A model generated the notes under the pieces. The model made no database searches, was not told where the DNA came from, and worked only from the letters and a program-made list of their open reading frames with translations. 64,000 nucleotides of DNA. It comes from Acidobacteriota bacterium. Its GTDB lineage: Bacteria > Acidobacteriota > Terriglobia > Terriglobales > Acidobacteriaceae. The stretch covers positions 1 to 64,000 of the forward strand of contig JABBOG010000003.1 of assembly GCA_019351975.1 (NCBI GenBank), read 5' to 3'. The first letter of the stretch is position 1. The number at the start of each line of letters is the position of its first letter. This document shows, one piece after another, positions 39,889 to 48,043 of this stretch. The position numbers were made by a program, and so were the translations under genes.

Positions 39889-41028
39889 ATGAAAGTAGGT
39901 GCGCCATTGTTCACAAAGAGTAGGGTATGTCTGTGCGTTGCAATCGGGTTTGCGGTTGGGTTCGCGCGCGCTCAAAGCAAGCCTGCTGCTCAACAGCCTG
40001 TACAGCATGAGTTTGTGATCAAAAACTTTAAGACCGAAAGCGGCGTTGTACTTCCCGAGGTAAAAATTGTCTATGGAACGTATGGCACACTGGATGCCGC
40101 AAAGGATAACGCTGTACTCCTGCCTTCTCACTACATGGCCAATATGCATGGATATGGATGGTTGATCGGAGAAGGCGGCATCGCCAAGGGAAAAGCTTTG
40201 GACCCGACGAAGTTATTTCTCGTCACAAGCGAGTTGTTTGGTAACGGGCGATCAAGCTCCCCCAGCAACACTCCAGAGCCATTCCACGGCCCGCGGTTTC
40301 CCGTGATGACCATGCGGGACAACGTGAACGCAGTCCACCAGATGCTAACCCAACAACTTCGTATACAGCACGTGCGTGCGGTAATCGGGTTCTCAATGGG
40401 AGCGCAGCAGGCCTTTCAGTGGGCCGTGAGCTATCCGGATTTCATGGACAGGATCGTCGCAACTAGCGGTACCGCAAAAACCTACGGCCACGGCATCGTG
40501 CGGCTGGAGGGCCAGATCGCCGCACTTACCGCAGACGAAGCGTTCAAGGGCGGCGATTATGTCGAGGAACCGCAAACAGGCATTCAGGCCTTTTCCATGG
40601 TGTGGACCGGGTGGCTGTACTCACAGGAGTGGTGGCGGCTCGAGTTGTGGCGCACCATCAATCCACCAGGAACAACCTTTGAGCAGGTGGTCGAAGACTA
40701 TAGGAAGAACTTCATTCCAGGCGCAGACGCAAACAACTTGATCCTGCAGATGCGCACATGGGAGTCGAACGATGTCGGCAAGACGCCAGGTTTTGGCGGC
40801 GACGAGCAAAAAGCGCTCCGCTCCATTAAAGTTCCTGTACTCTTCATGCCATCCGCTACGGATATGTACTTCCCAGTCACAGATGCGCGATACGAGGCAC
40901 AGTTTATTCCGAAGGTTACGCTGCTCCCTATTCCTAGCTTATGGGGACATCCTGCAGGAGCAGGTGCCAGCCCGGCGGACGAGAAGTTTTTGAACGAGCA
41001 TGTCGCGGCATTCATGGCTGGCAAGTAA
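39889..41028 (+). CDS. Exported alpha/beta hydrolase of the homoserine O-acetyltransferase (MetX)-like family
   Basis: 379 residues. A basic N-terminus and hydrophobic segment (SRVCLCVAIGFAVGFARAQS) end in a likely signal peptidase site, so it is secreted to the periplasm. The MetX-like core follows: VKIVYGTYGTLD, a TSELFGNGRSSSP region, the nucleophile Ser in GFSMGAQQA (about residue 169), Asp in PSATDMYFP and His in LWGHPAGAG near 360. Cytoplasmic MetX enzymes have no signal peptide, so homoserine acetylation is unlikely; an esterase role is more likely. It ends six bases from the converging VWA gene. Confidence 0.78.
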   Translation: MKVGAPLFTKSRVCLCVAIGFAVGFARAQSKPAAQQPVQHEFVIKNFKTESGVVLPEVKIVYGTYGTLDAAKDNAVLLPSHYMANMHGYGWLIGEGGIAKGKALDPTKLFLVTSELFGNGRSSSPSNTPEPFHGPRFPVMTMRDNVNAVHQMLTQQLRIQHVRAVIGFSMGAQQAFQWAVSYPDFMDRIVATSGTAKTYGHGIVRLEGQIAALTADEAFKGGDYVEEPQTGIQAFSMVWTGWLYSQEWWRLELWRTINPPGTTFEQVVEDYRKNFIPGADANNLILQMRTWESNDVGKTPGFGGDEQKALRSIKVPVLFMPSATDMYFPVTDARYEAQFIPKVTLLPIPSLWGHPAGAGASPADEKFLNEHVAAFMAGK

Positions 41029-41034
41029 ATCCGC

Positions 41035-42273
41035 TTAGTTCACGTGCTTGCTCCGACGCGACATGAAGTCCATAAGGAGATAATTACCCAACGTCTGCGG
41101 CGTCGTAAAATACGCTTTGCCGCGGCACATGGCAGACATCTTCTGCACGAACTGTACAAGCTGGAACTCATCGGCAAGCATAAAGGTGTTAATCATGATC
41201 CCCGCGCGTTTACAGCGTGAAACCTCCTCCAGCGTCTCCGAGATCACAATCGGATCAAGCCCGAACGCATTCTTGTAAATGCGTCCATCCTCCAGCGTCA
41301 GCGCGGATGGTTTGCCATCCGTGATCATCACAATCTGCTTCATATCCTTCCCTGATCCGCGCAAAATTCGCTGCGCAACACGCAGCCCCTCGCGGGTGTT
41401 CGTGTAATGCGGCCCCACCTTGACCCGCGGCAACTGCGAGATCGGAATATGTTCAGCGGAGTCATGAAACAACACGAGATCGATAGAATCCCCCGGATAC
41501 TGCGTGCGAATCAGATGTGCCAGCGCCATCGCAACACGCTTTGCAGGAGTAAACCGATCTTCGCCATACAGAATCATCGAATGCGAACAATCGAGCAGCA
41601 CGACCGTGGCGCACGACGACTGATAATCAGCCTGCTGCACATGCAAGTCCGAGTACTCAAGCTTGAGGATGCCCGAACCTCCGTCGAAACCGCCATCCGG
41701 TCCGCCCTCTCGCGCAAACACTGAGTTCAGCGTTGCAGTGATATCAAGATTGAGCGAATCACCAAACTCATACAGCTTGGACGACCCGTTTGTCTCCACC
41801 CCAGCCGCCTCATGCCGCGTATCATGCCGTCCCAGCGAGGACTTGCCGATAGGCCCAAGCAGATCTCGCAGCGCTTTATAGCCCAGGAAGTCCATACCCT
41901 TGTCGGTCACCTCGAAGCGCGCGCCATCATTCCCTTCGCCCGACTGTCCATCGCCTTCAGAGGGCTCTTCCGCATTCAGATAAGCCTCGTCTTTCATGCG
42001 CTGGATAATCTTGTCGATCAACTCCTCCACCTGCGCATCCTCAAGCTTCTCAAACTGCTCCTGCGAGTCTTCATCCAGCAGCTCGCCCGATTCCAGCGCC
42101 TGCCGAATCGCTTCGCGCAAACTCTCCATGGAGTCATCCATATTTTGAAATGGCGAAAACGGATCTTCGTACCCGGAATCGAGCAGGAAGTCCGAGAGCG
42201 CCTGCATCAGGTCTTCAAGATCGACGCTGGAAGATAAATCGCCGGTAAACTTTGTATATCGAGTAAGTTTCAT
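41035..42273 (-). CDS. VWA-domain protein, Mg-chelatase subunit D/CoxE-like
   Basis: 412 residues. The first part (to about 150) is acidic and helical ([19 protein letters not shown]), the second is a von Willebrand A domain. The MIDAS motif DCSHS lies near residue 227 and ITDGKPSA near 330. Such proteins are partners of AAA+ ATPases of the MoxR/RavA/CbbQ kind, acting on a target protein to insert metal or remodel it. A fitting ATPase is at 45003 on the same strand, but three kilobases away. The ATG at 42273 follows AGGGA; an in-frame upstream start exists but reads into the MFS promoter. Confidence 0.82.
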   Translation of the reverse strand: MKLTRYTKFTGDLSSSVDLEDLMQALSDFLLDSGYEDPFSPFQNMDDSMESLREAIRQALESGELLDEDSQEQFEKLEDAQVEELIDKIIQRMKDEAYLNAEEPSEGDGQSGEGNDGARFEVTDKGMDFLGYKALRDLLGPIGKSSLGRHDTRHEAAGVETNGSSKLYEFGDSLNLDITATLNSVFAREGGPDGGFDGGSGILKLEYSDLHVQQADYQSSCATVVLLDCSHSMILYGEDRFTPAKRVAMALAHLIRTQYPGDSIDLVLFHDSAEHIPISQLPRVKVGPHYTNTREGLRVAQRILRGSGKDMKQIVMITDGKPSALTLEDGRIYKNAFGLDPIVISETLEEVSRCKRAGIMINTFMLADEFQLVQFVQKMSAMCRGKAYFTTPQTLGNYLLMDFMSRRSKHVN

Positions 42274-42395
42274 GCTTTTCCCTGTCAGTAGATTAGACGC
42301 TTGCCCGGCTTTGTGGGTGCGACAGCCAAATCCTGGGCGTGAATTATCCTGTTGAAGGATGTTTCTCGGCCTATTGATGACGACGTGGGAGCGGC

Positions 42396-44021
42396 ATGGC
42401 ACAGTCTGCGGTAGTTTCTGTCGATAAAGACAAGGACTACGATAGTGAGTTTCATTTCGAGGCATGGACGCCCAAGTTCAACCCCTGGATCATTGCATTC
42501 ACCGTAACCCTCGCAACTTTCATGGAGGCCCTGGACTCCAGCATCGCCAATGTGGCCCTCCCACATATCGCGGGCACACTCGGGGCCAGCTACGACGAAG
42601 CAACCTGGGTACTCACCTCCTACCTCGTCTCCAACGCAATCGTCCTTCCCATCAGCGGCTGGATCTCCAACAGAATCGGCCGCAAAAACTTCTACATGAG
42701 CTGCGTCGCACTCTTCACAATCTTTTCGCTGCTCTGCGGCCTCGCAAACTCGTTGTCCATGCTCATCGTCTTTCGCGTCATCCAGGGTGCCGCCGGCGGC
42801 GGTCTGCAGCCCAGCGAGCGCGCCATCCTCGCCGATACCTTCCCGCCAGAGAAACGTAGCGTCGCCTTCTCCCTCTATGGCATGGCAGTCGTCGTTGCAC
42901 CTGCGATCGGACCAACCGTAGGCGGTTGGATCACAGACAACTACACATGGCGCTGGATCTTCTTCCTCAATATTCCGGTCGGCATCCTCTCCCTTTTTCT
43001 AACCAGCAGAATCGTGCAGGATCCTCCGTACCTCAAAAGAATCCGTGCCAAAGTCGGCAGCGTTGACGGCATCGGTCTCGGTCTTCTCGCACTTACCATC
43101 GGCGCACTGCAGATCATGCTCGACAAGGGCCAGGAAGATGACTGGTTCGGTTCACGCATCATCATCACATGCGCCTGCCTCGCGTTCTTCGGTCTCATCG
43201 CATTTCTCTACCGCGAACTCACGATAGAACACCCCATCCTGGACCTCTCCCTCTATCGCAAACGCAACTTCGCCATCACCCAGTTTGTCATGCTCATCAT
43301 TGGCGCAGCTTTGTACGCAACCACCGTCATGATTCCGCAGTTCCTTCAAGAGATGATGGGCTACACCGCCATGGAAGCCGGACTTGCCATGTCCATCGGC
43401 GGTCTTGTCCTGCTCCTCCTGTTCCCTCTCGCCGGATACATCGGCCAGAAGCTTGATCCGCGCCTCCTCATCACCATCGGCTTCAGCTTGCTGACCATCG
43501 GCATCTGGCGCATCGGCGACCTCAATCTCGGCATCAGCTTCTGGGACGCCGCCAGTTGGCGCGTCGTCATGGTCCTCGGAATGCCCTTCCTCTTTGTACC
43601 CATCAGCGTCATGTCCTACGTCGGTGTGCCGCAGGAGAAGAACAACGAAGTTTCTGGAATGACCGCCCTTGCACGAAATATCGGCGGAAGCCTGGGAATC
43701 TCCTTCATCAGCACCATGCTCGTGCGCCGCGCACAGGCTCACCAGCAGATCCTGTCGGCACACTCCTACAGCGGCGCTACAGCCGAGCGCGCAATGCGCA
43801 TGGGCATCGCAACCTCGCTCCGGGAACAAGGCTACTCCGCAGCCAACGCAGCCAGCGCTGCAACATCGCGCGTCTACAGCATGCTGCTACAGCAGTCGCG
43901 CGTTCTCGCCTATGGTGACACTGTGCATGTGCTCGTAGTGCTTACCGCATGCCTGATCCCGATTGGCTACCTGATGAAGAAGCCGCGCTTTCGCCCAAAA
44001 CACATCGAGCCCATCGAATAG
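42396..44021 (+). CDS. EmrB/QacA-type (DHA2) multidrug efflux MFS transporter
   Basis: 541 residues with fourteen predicted helices, as in the DHA2 group that exports drugs or lipophilic compounds with proton uptake. Motif C-like signals are seen as VVVAPAIGPTVGGWI near residue 170, and motif A-like ISGWISNRIGRKN near 85. The N-terminus begins with the acidic stretch DKDKDYDSEF. The usual EmrA membrane-fusion partner and an outer-membrane channel are not nearby. It is divergent from the VWA gene, with about 120 bases between their starts. Confidence 0.9.
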   Translation: MAQSAVVSVDKDKDYDSEFHFEAWTPKFNPWIIAFTVTLATFMEALDSSIANVALPHIAGTLGASYDEATWVLTSYLVSNAIVLPISGWISNRIGRKNFYMSCVALFTIFSLLCGLANSLSMLIVFRVIQGAAGGGLQPSERAILADTFPPEKRSVAFSLYGMAVVVAPAIGPTVGGWITDNYTWRWIFFLNIPVGILSLFLTSRIVQDPPYLKRIRAKVGSVDGIGLGLLALTIGALQIMLDKGQEDDWFGSRIIITCACLAFFGLIAFLYRELTIEHPILDLSLYRKRNFAITQFVMLIIGAALYATTVMIPQFLQEMMGYTAMEAGLAMSIGGLVLLLLFPLAGYIGQKLDPRLLITIGFSLLTIGIWRIGDLNLGISFWDAASWRVVMVLGMPFLFVPISVMSYVGVPQEKNNEVSGMTALARNIGGSLGISFISTMLVRRAQAHQQILSAHSYSGATAERAMRMGIATSLREQGYSAANAASAATSRVYSMLLQQSRVLAYGDTVHVLVVLTACLIPIGYLMKKPRFRPKHIEPIE

Positions 44022-44088
44022 AACGGCTCCTCCCCCAGCTCTACCCACCAATGGCGAAGCATCCGACTGTATATATAGCGTAAAGGAT

Positions 44089-44140
44089 GTCATCTCGACC
44101 GAAGCCAAACAGCTTCATCGTTTGGCGCAGTGGAGAGACC
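44089..44140. repeat. 52 bp dispersed repeat, copy 1
   Basis: Begins GTCATCTCGACC, has a CCAAAC...GTTTGG hairpin in the middle and ends GGAGAGACC. The other copy, at 53661, has the same length and five differences by eye. It lies between a transporter and a methyltransferase gene that converge. Confidence 0.85.
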
Positions 44141-44180
44141 TGAAGTTCGTGCAGCCAAACCATGACACCAACAATCTACT

Positions 44181-44849
44181 CTACGGACGCGTCCCTGCAA
44201 GCACCGCGAAGCGGTTGTCTTTGAACCAGCAATCGGCATCCAAAAATCCCGCCGCCCGCATCCAGTCCAGCTGGTCCTCCACCGAAGCGCAGCTGTCGTC
44301 CTGCTGGCGATAAAGAGAATCCGCGATCTGATCAGGCGTCGCACCCGCTTCTCGTACCTGCTGGAGCCACAGTCGCTTATACACTTCATCCAACGCAGGC
44401 GTTGGCCCCGCAACCTGCTCCGCATTGATGAACGCACCGCCCGGCCGCAGCGCCGCATAAATTCGATCGAAGAGTGCCTTCTTTGCAGCATCATCCAGAT
44501 GATGAATCGACAGCGCCGAAACAACCGCATCATAGCCTTCACCGAGCTGCGCCGTCGAGTAATCCGCCGCCTCAAACGTGACATTCGTATCAGCGATAAG
44601 ACGCGTCCGTGCTCGCTGCAGCATCGCATCCGACACATCCATCAAATGGATATGCGCCTCCGGATACCACGACCGAACAAAGCTGGCCAACAGCCCGGTT
44701 CCCGCACCAAGATCGAGAATCTTCTTCGCACCCCCAGGAATAAGATCGGTGGTCCGCCGGTAAAACGCGTCATAACACGGGATAAGCTTTGCGCGATCCG
44801 CATCATAGCTCGGAGCGGTGATGTCAAATACTGTTTGAGTGGTGGACAT
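44181..44849 (-). CDS. Class I SAM-dependent methyltransferase
   Basis: 222 residues with the Rossmann methyltransferase signs: LDLGAGTGLLASF near residue 45 (SAM-binding glycine loop), HLMDVSDAMLQ near 69, FEAADY near 90 and VVSALSIHHLDD near 105. No substrate domain is recognised. The ATG at 44849 has AAGGGGA before it; a longer start at 44927 has no such site. It might modify a small molecule exported by the neighbouring MFS transporter, but that is only a neighbourhood guess. Confidence 0.85.
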   Translation of the reverse strand: MSTTQTVFDITAPSYDADRAKLIPCYDAFYRRTTDLIPGGAKKILDLGAGTGLLASFVRSWYPEAHIHLMDVSDAMLQRARTRLIADTNVTFEAADYSTAQLGEGYDAVVSALSIHHLDDAAKKALFDRIYAALRPGGAFINAEQVAGPTPALDEVYKRLWLQQVREAGATPDQIADSLYRQQDDSCASVEDQLDWMRAAGFLDADCWFKDNRFAVLAGTRP

Positions 44850-44946
44850 GACTGATCCCCTTTGCAATAGAATACAGCCTTCCCACATCCGACCTCGGCA
44901 GTCTCTCGGCTCGCTCGTCGTTCGCAAACGCTAACCCGCAATGGGC

Positions 44947-44977
44947 CGCAGCCATACGTAGATCTTCGATGGCTGCG
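44947..44977 (-). terminator. Terminator after the AAA+ gene
   Basis: CGCAGCCAT and ATGGCTGCG form a 9 bp stem with a 13-base loop just past the stop of the minus-strand ATPase gene at 45003. Confidence 0.5.
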
Positions 44978-45002
44978 ACCCTACAGACATAACGAGTTCA
45001 GA

Positions 45003-46580
45003 CTAGTTAAATCCGCGTCGCGTCCGGTTCCGCGCCATGTCATCGGGATCGCGCTCTTGCAGCTTTCCACGCATCCTCTCGGCCGCCTGCGCTGCATCTT
45101 CATTCCGCCGGCGTTTCTCCCCAGCCGTAAACGTCCTCGCCTCCGACCGCGAGATCTTCTTGTGCGCCGTCATGCCCTCCAGTAAAAACTCAGCCGCAGA
45201 CACCGCCACCTCCACCGGCGTCCGCGAGTTCACCTTCAACGGCGACAGCTTCTCAAACAATCCCTGAATCGTATGCAACTCGGTAAAAACGCGCTGCGCC
45301 GGCTGCTTATCGTTCAACTCAACCGATCCACCAAGATTGAACCACTGCTCAATCTGTTGCGTATTCGTGTCCGCAAAATAATTGTTGAAGACGTTCGCGA
45401 CCGACTGCCGAATCAACTCACGAATCACCGAGTCGGCACCCTTCATCTCGCCCTCATACTCCAGCTCAATCTTCCCCGTTATGCCCGGTAGTGCCGAAAA
45501 AATATCGCCCACCCGCGGCACCACAAGCGACTCACCATGCATCAGCGCGCGCCGCTCCGCATTCGATAGCACAAGCTCCATCGTGCTGATCGGCAGCCGC
45601 TGCGACACCCCGGAGCGCTTGTCCACCTTCTTGTCCTCGCGCGCTATGAACGCGATCTGCTCCACAATCTGCCGAATATAGTGCGGAATGATAATGTGCT
45701 CGATCGCACTGGTATCAGGCGCATACGTCCGTGCCGTCCACGCCTCCTGCTCGGTAATCGTAATCGCTTCATCCAGCGACTCGGGATAATGCGTGCGAAT
45801 CTCGCTGCCAATACGGTCCTTCAGCGGCGTAACAATCTTTCCGCGCGCCGTATAGTCCTCCGGGTTCGCGGAGAAGACAATCGCAACATCAAGCTCCAGC
45901 CGAACCGGGTAGCCCTTGATCTGGACATCGCCCTCCTGCATGATGTTGAACAGCGCCACCTGAATCTTGCCCGCCAGATCCGGAATTTCGTTGATCGCAA
46001 AGATGCCCCGATTCGCCCGCGGCAACAGCCCATAGTGCATCGTCAGCTCGGAGCCCAGCTCATGCCCGGAGCGCGCCGCCTTGATCGGGTCCACGTCGCC
46101 GATCAAGTCCGCGACCGTCACATCCGGCGTCGCCAGCTTCTCCACATAGCGCTGCTCCGGCGTCATCCACGCAATCGGCGTTTCATCCCCCATCGACGCA
46201 ATCAGGTCCCTCGAAAACTTGCTCAGCGGCGCATACGGATTATCCCGCAGCTCCGATCCCGCCACATACGGGCACTGCGAATCCAGCAGCGTCGTCAGCG
46301 AACGCAGAATGCGCGACTTCGCCTGCCCTCGCAGCCCCAGCAAAATAAAATTGTGGCGCGAAAGCACTGCATTCACCACCTGCGGCACCACCGTATCATC
46401 ATAGCCAACGATGCCCGGAAAAAGACTCTCGCCTTCGCGTGCCCCTCCCGGCGCAATCTCTCGCAGACGCGCGATAAGGTTGTCGCGCAACTCATCTTTT
46501 ACGCTGCGTGCAACGCGTTCAGGTGTAAATTCCGAGGATCGTAGCTGGCCAAGTGTGCGCGGGAGTTGAGTCTGCGGCAT
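45003..46580 (-). CDS. MoxR/Mg-chelatase subunit I-like AAA+ ATPase
   Basis: 525 residues. The Walker A motif is GLRGQAKS near residues 82-89, with Ala where the last Gly usually stands before Lys. Walker B reads IFAINEIPD near 195, with Asn in place of the first Asp. The following sensor regions (FSANPEDYTARGKIVTPLKDRIGSEI) are of the MoxR/BchI type. Such ATPases work with VWA proteins as activases or chelatases; the partner would be the gene at 41035. There is no signal peptide or membrane segment. The start is ATG at 46580 with an upstream promoter not identified. Confidence 0.85.
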   Translation of the reverse strand: MPQTQLPRTLGQLRSSEFTPERVARSVKDELRDNLIARLREIAPGGAREGESLFPGIVGYDDTVVPQVVNAVLSRHNFILLGLRGQAKSRILRSLTTLLDSQCPYVAGSELRDNPYAPLSKFSRDLIASMGDETPIAWMTPEQRYVEKLATPDVTVADLIGDVDPIKAARSGHELGSELTMHYGLLPRANRGIFAINEIPDLAGKIQVALFNIMQEGDVQIKGYPVRLELDVAIVFSANPEDYTARGKIVTPLKDRIGSEIRTHYPESLDEAITITEQEAWTARTYAPDTSAIEHIIIPHYIRQIVEQIAFIAREDKKVDKRSGVSQRLPISTMELVLSNAERRALMHGESLVVPRVGDIFSALPGITGKIELEYEGEMKGADSVIRELIRQSVANVFNNYFADTNTQQIEQWFNLGGSVELNDKQPAQRVFTELHTIQGLFEKLSPLKVNSRTPVEVAVSAAEFLLEGMTAHKKISRSEARTFTAGEKRRRNEDAAQAAERMRGKLQERDPDDMARNRTRRGFN

Positions 46581-46687
46581 CGTTTAAGTATAGATGTTCC
46601 AATGTGTGCTTGCGATCCTTTCCTCCTTCCATTCGCCGCAAGCAAAACCCCTGCTCGTATTGCCATCCAATGAACAGGTGCATCTGA

Positions 46688-46750
46688 TCACCTGGAACGC
46701 CGTTGCAGTCACCTCGAACGCCGTTGCAGTCACCTGGAACCCCGTTGCAG
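46688..46750. repeat. Three tandem copies of a 21 bp unit upstream of the MscS gene
   Basis: TCACCTGGAACGCCGTTGCAG is followed by two copies with one substitution each. It sits 27 bases before the MscS-type start codon. Confidence 0.9.
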
Positions 46751-46777
46751 CCATTTCTCGGAAAGAGAGTTTTGCCT

Positions 46778-47872
46778 ATGAAGATGATGTACGAACATCA
46801 TCAATGGTTTTTCGTGATCTTCCTGTTCTGCGGCGCTCTCTTTGCCGCCAACGTCCTCCACTTCGTGCTCTTTCGCCTGCTCAAACGCAAAGCCGTCGCC
46901 GACAACGAAACCAGTTGGGGCATCCAGCAATACCTCGGCAAGCCGGCACGCGCCATCTTCCTGATGACCTGCATCCTCATCGCCCTGCCCTTCGTTCCAG
47001 AAGTCTCTCCCGACATCCTCTACGACATACGCCACGCCACAGCAATGCTGATGGTGGCCGCCCTCGGCTGGTTTGCCGTGGGCTGTGTCTACGTCACGCA
47101 GAATGTCATGCTGCGCAAATACGACCTCAACGTCGCCGACAATCGGCGCGCGCGCGGCGTCCACACACAGTTCCAGGTCTTCCGCAGAATCGCCATCGCC
47201 TTCGTCATCGTCATCACCTTTGGCGCACTCCTGTGGACCTTCAACGACCCCCAGATCTGGCACTACGGCAGCGGCCTCCTTGCCTCTGCCGGAATCGCTT
47301 CACTCATTCTCGCCTCCGCCGCAAAGACAACAGCGTCCAACTTCCTCGCCGGAATGCAGATCGCACTCACCGAACCCATCCGCATCGACGATGTCGTCGT
47401 CGTCGCCGGCGAGTGGGCCCGAGTCGAAGAGATCACATCCGCCTACGTCGTCCTCAAGATCTGGGACCTGCGCCGCCTCATCGTCCCACTCAGCTGGTTC
47501 ATCGAGAATCCCTTCGCCAACTGGACGCGCGACAGCGCAAACATCCTCACCTACTCCTACCTCTATCTCGACTACGAAGTGCCCGTCAAAGAAATGCGCC
47601 CGTACTTCGAGAAGCTCGTCAAAGACTCCGGCATGTGGGACAAAGTTGCTCTCGCCATGCAGGTCACAAATCTCACCCCCCAGGCCATGGAAGTACGTTG
47701 CCTCATGAGCGCGGCAGACTCCAGCACCGCCTTCAACCTCCAGTGCCTCGTACGCGAGGAGATGATGGACTGGGTTCGCGAACACTACCCCAGGGCTTTT
47801 CCCAACATGCGTTATCGCGCCATGTCCGACAACATTCCCCAGACACCGAATCCTCCCCCTCAGCCCGTCTAA
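46778..47872 (+). CDS. Small-conductance mechanosensitive channel, MscS family
   Basis: 364 residues with three or four helices before a MscS core. The pore-lining region GIASLILASAAKTTASNFLAGMQIALTEPIRIDD near residues 170-205 has the Ala/Gly pattern and the I..D end typical of MscS helix 3 and the beta domain. The ATG at 46778 was chosen after GAAAGAGAG; the upstream in-frame extension is encoded by the 21 bp repeats and is not likely to be protein. It stands before the trehalose synthase gene, matching an osmotic role: letting solutes out on down-shock. Confidence 0.88.
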   Translation: MKMMYEHHQWFFVIFLFCGALFAANVLHFVLFRLLKRKAVADNETSWGIQQYLGKPARAIFLMTCILIALPFVPEVSPDILYDIRHATAMLMVAALGWFAVGCVYVTQNVMLRKYDLNVADNRRARGVHTQFQVFRRIAIAFVIVITFGALLWTFNDPQIWHYGSGLLASAGIASLILASAAKTTASNFLAGMQIALTEPIRIDDVVVVAGEWARVEEITSAYVVLKIWDLRRLIVPLSWFIENPFANWTRDSANILTYSYLYLDYEVPVKEMRPYFEKLVKDSGMWDKVALAMQVTNLTPQAMEVRCLMSAADSSTAFNLQCLVREEMMDWVREHYPRAFPNMRYRAMSDNIPQTPNPPPQPV

Positions 47873-48043
47873 TTCACCCGATCCCCAACCCCTATTGCGT
47901 ATACTTCCGTCAGTATGAACAACAACCGCCCGCACCGCTCGTCACGCTTCGCATCTACGTTCCACCCATAACGTTACAAATTGCCTGCTCCACGAACATC
48001 GTCGCCCAAAACCGCATCCAACCAACCGGAGACCCACCCGCAC

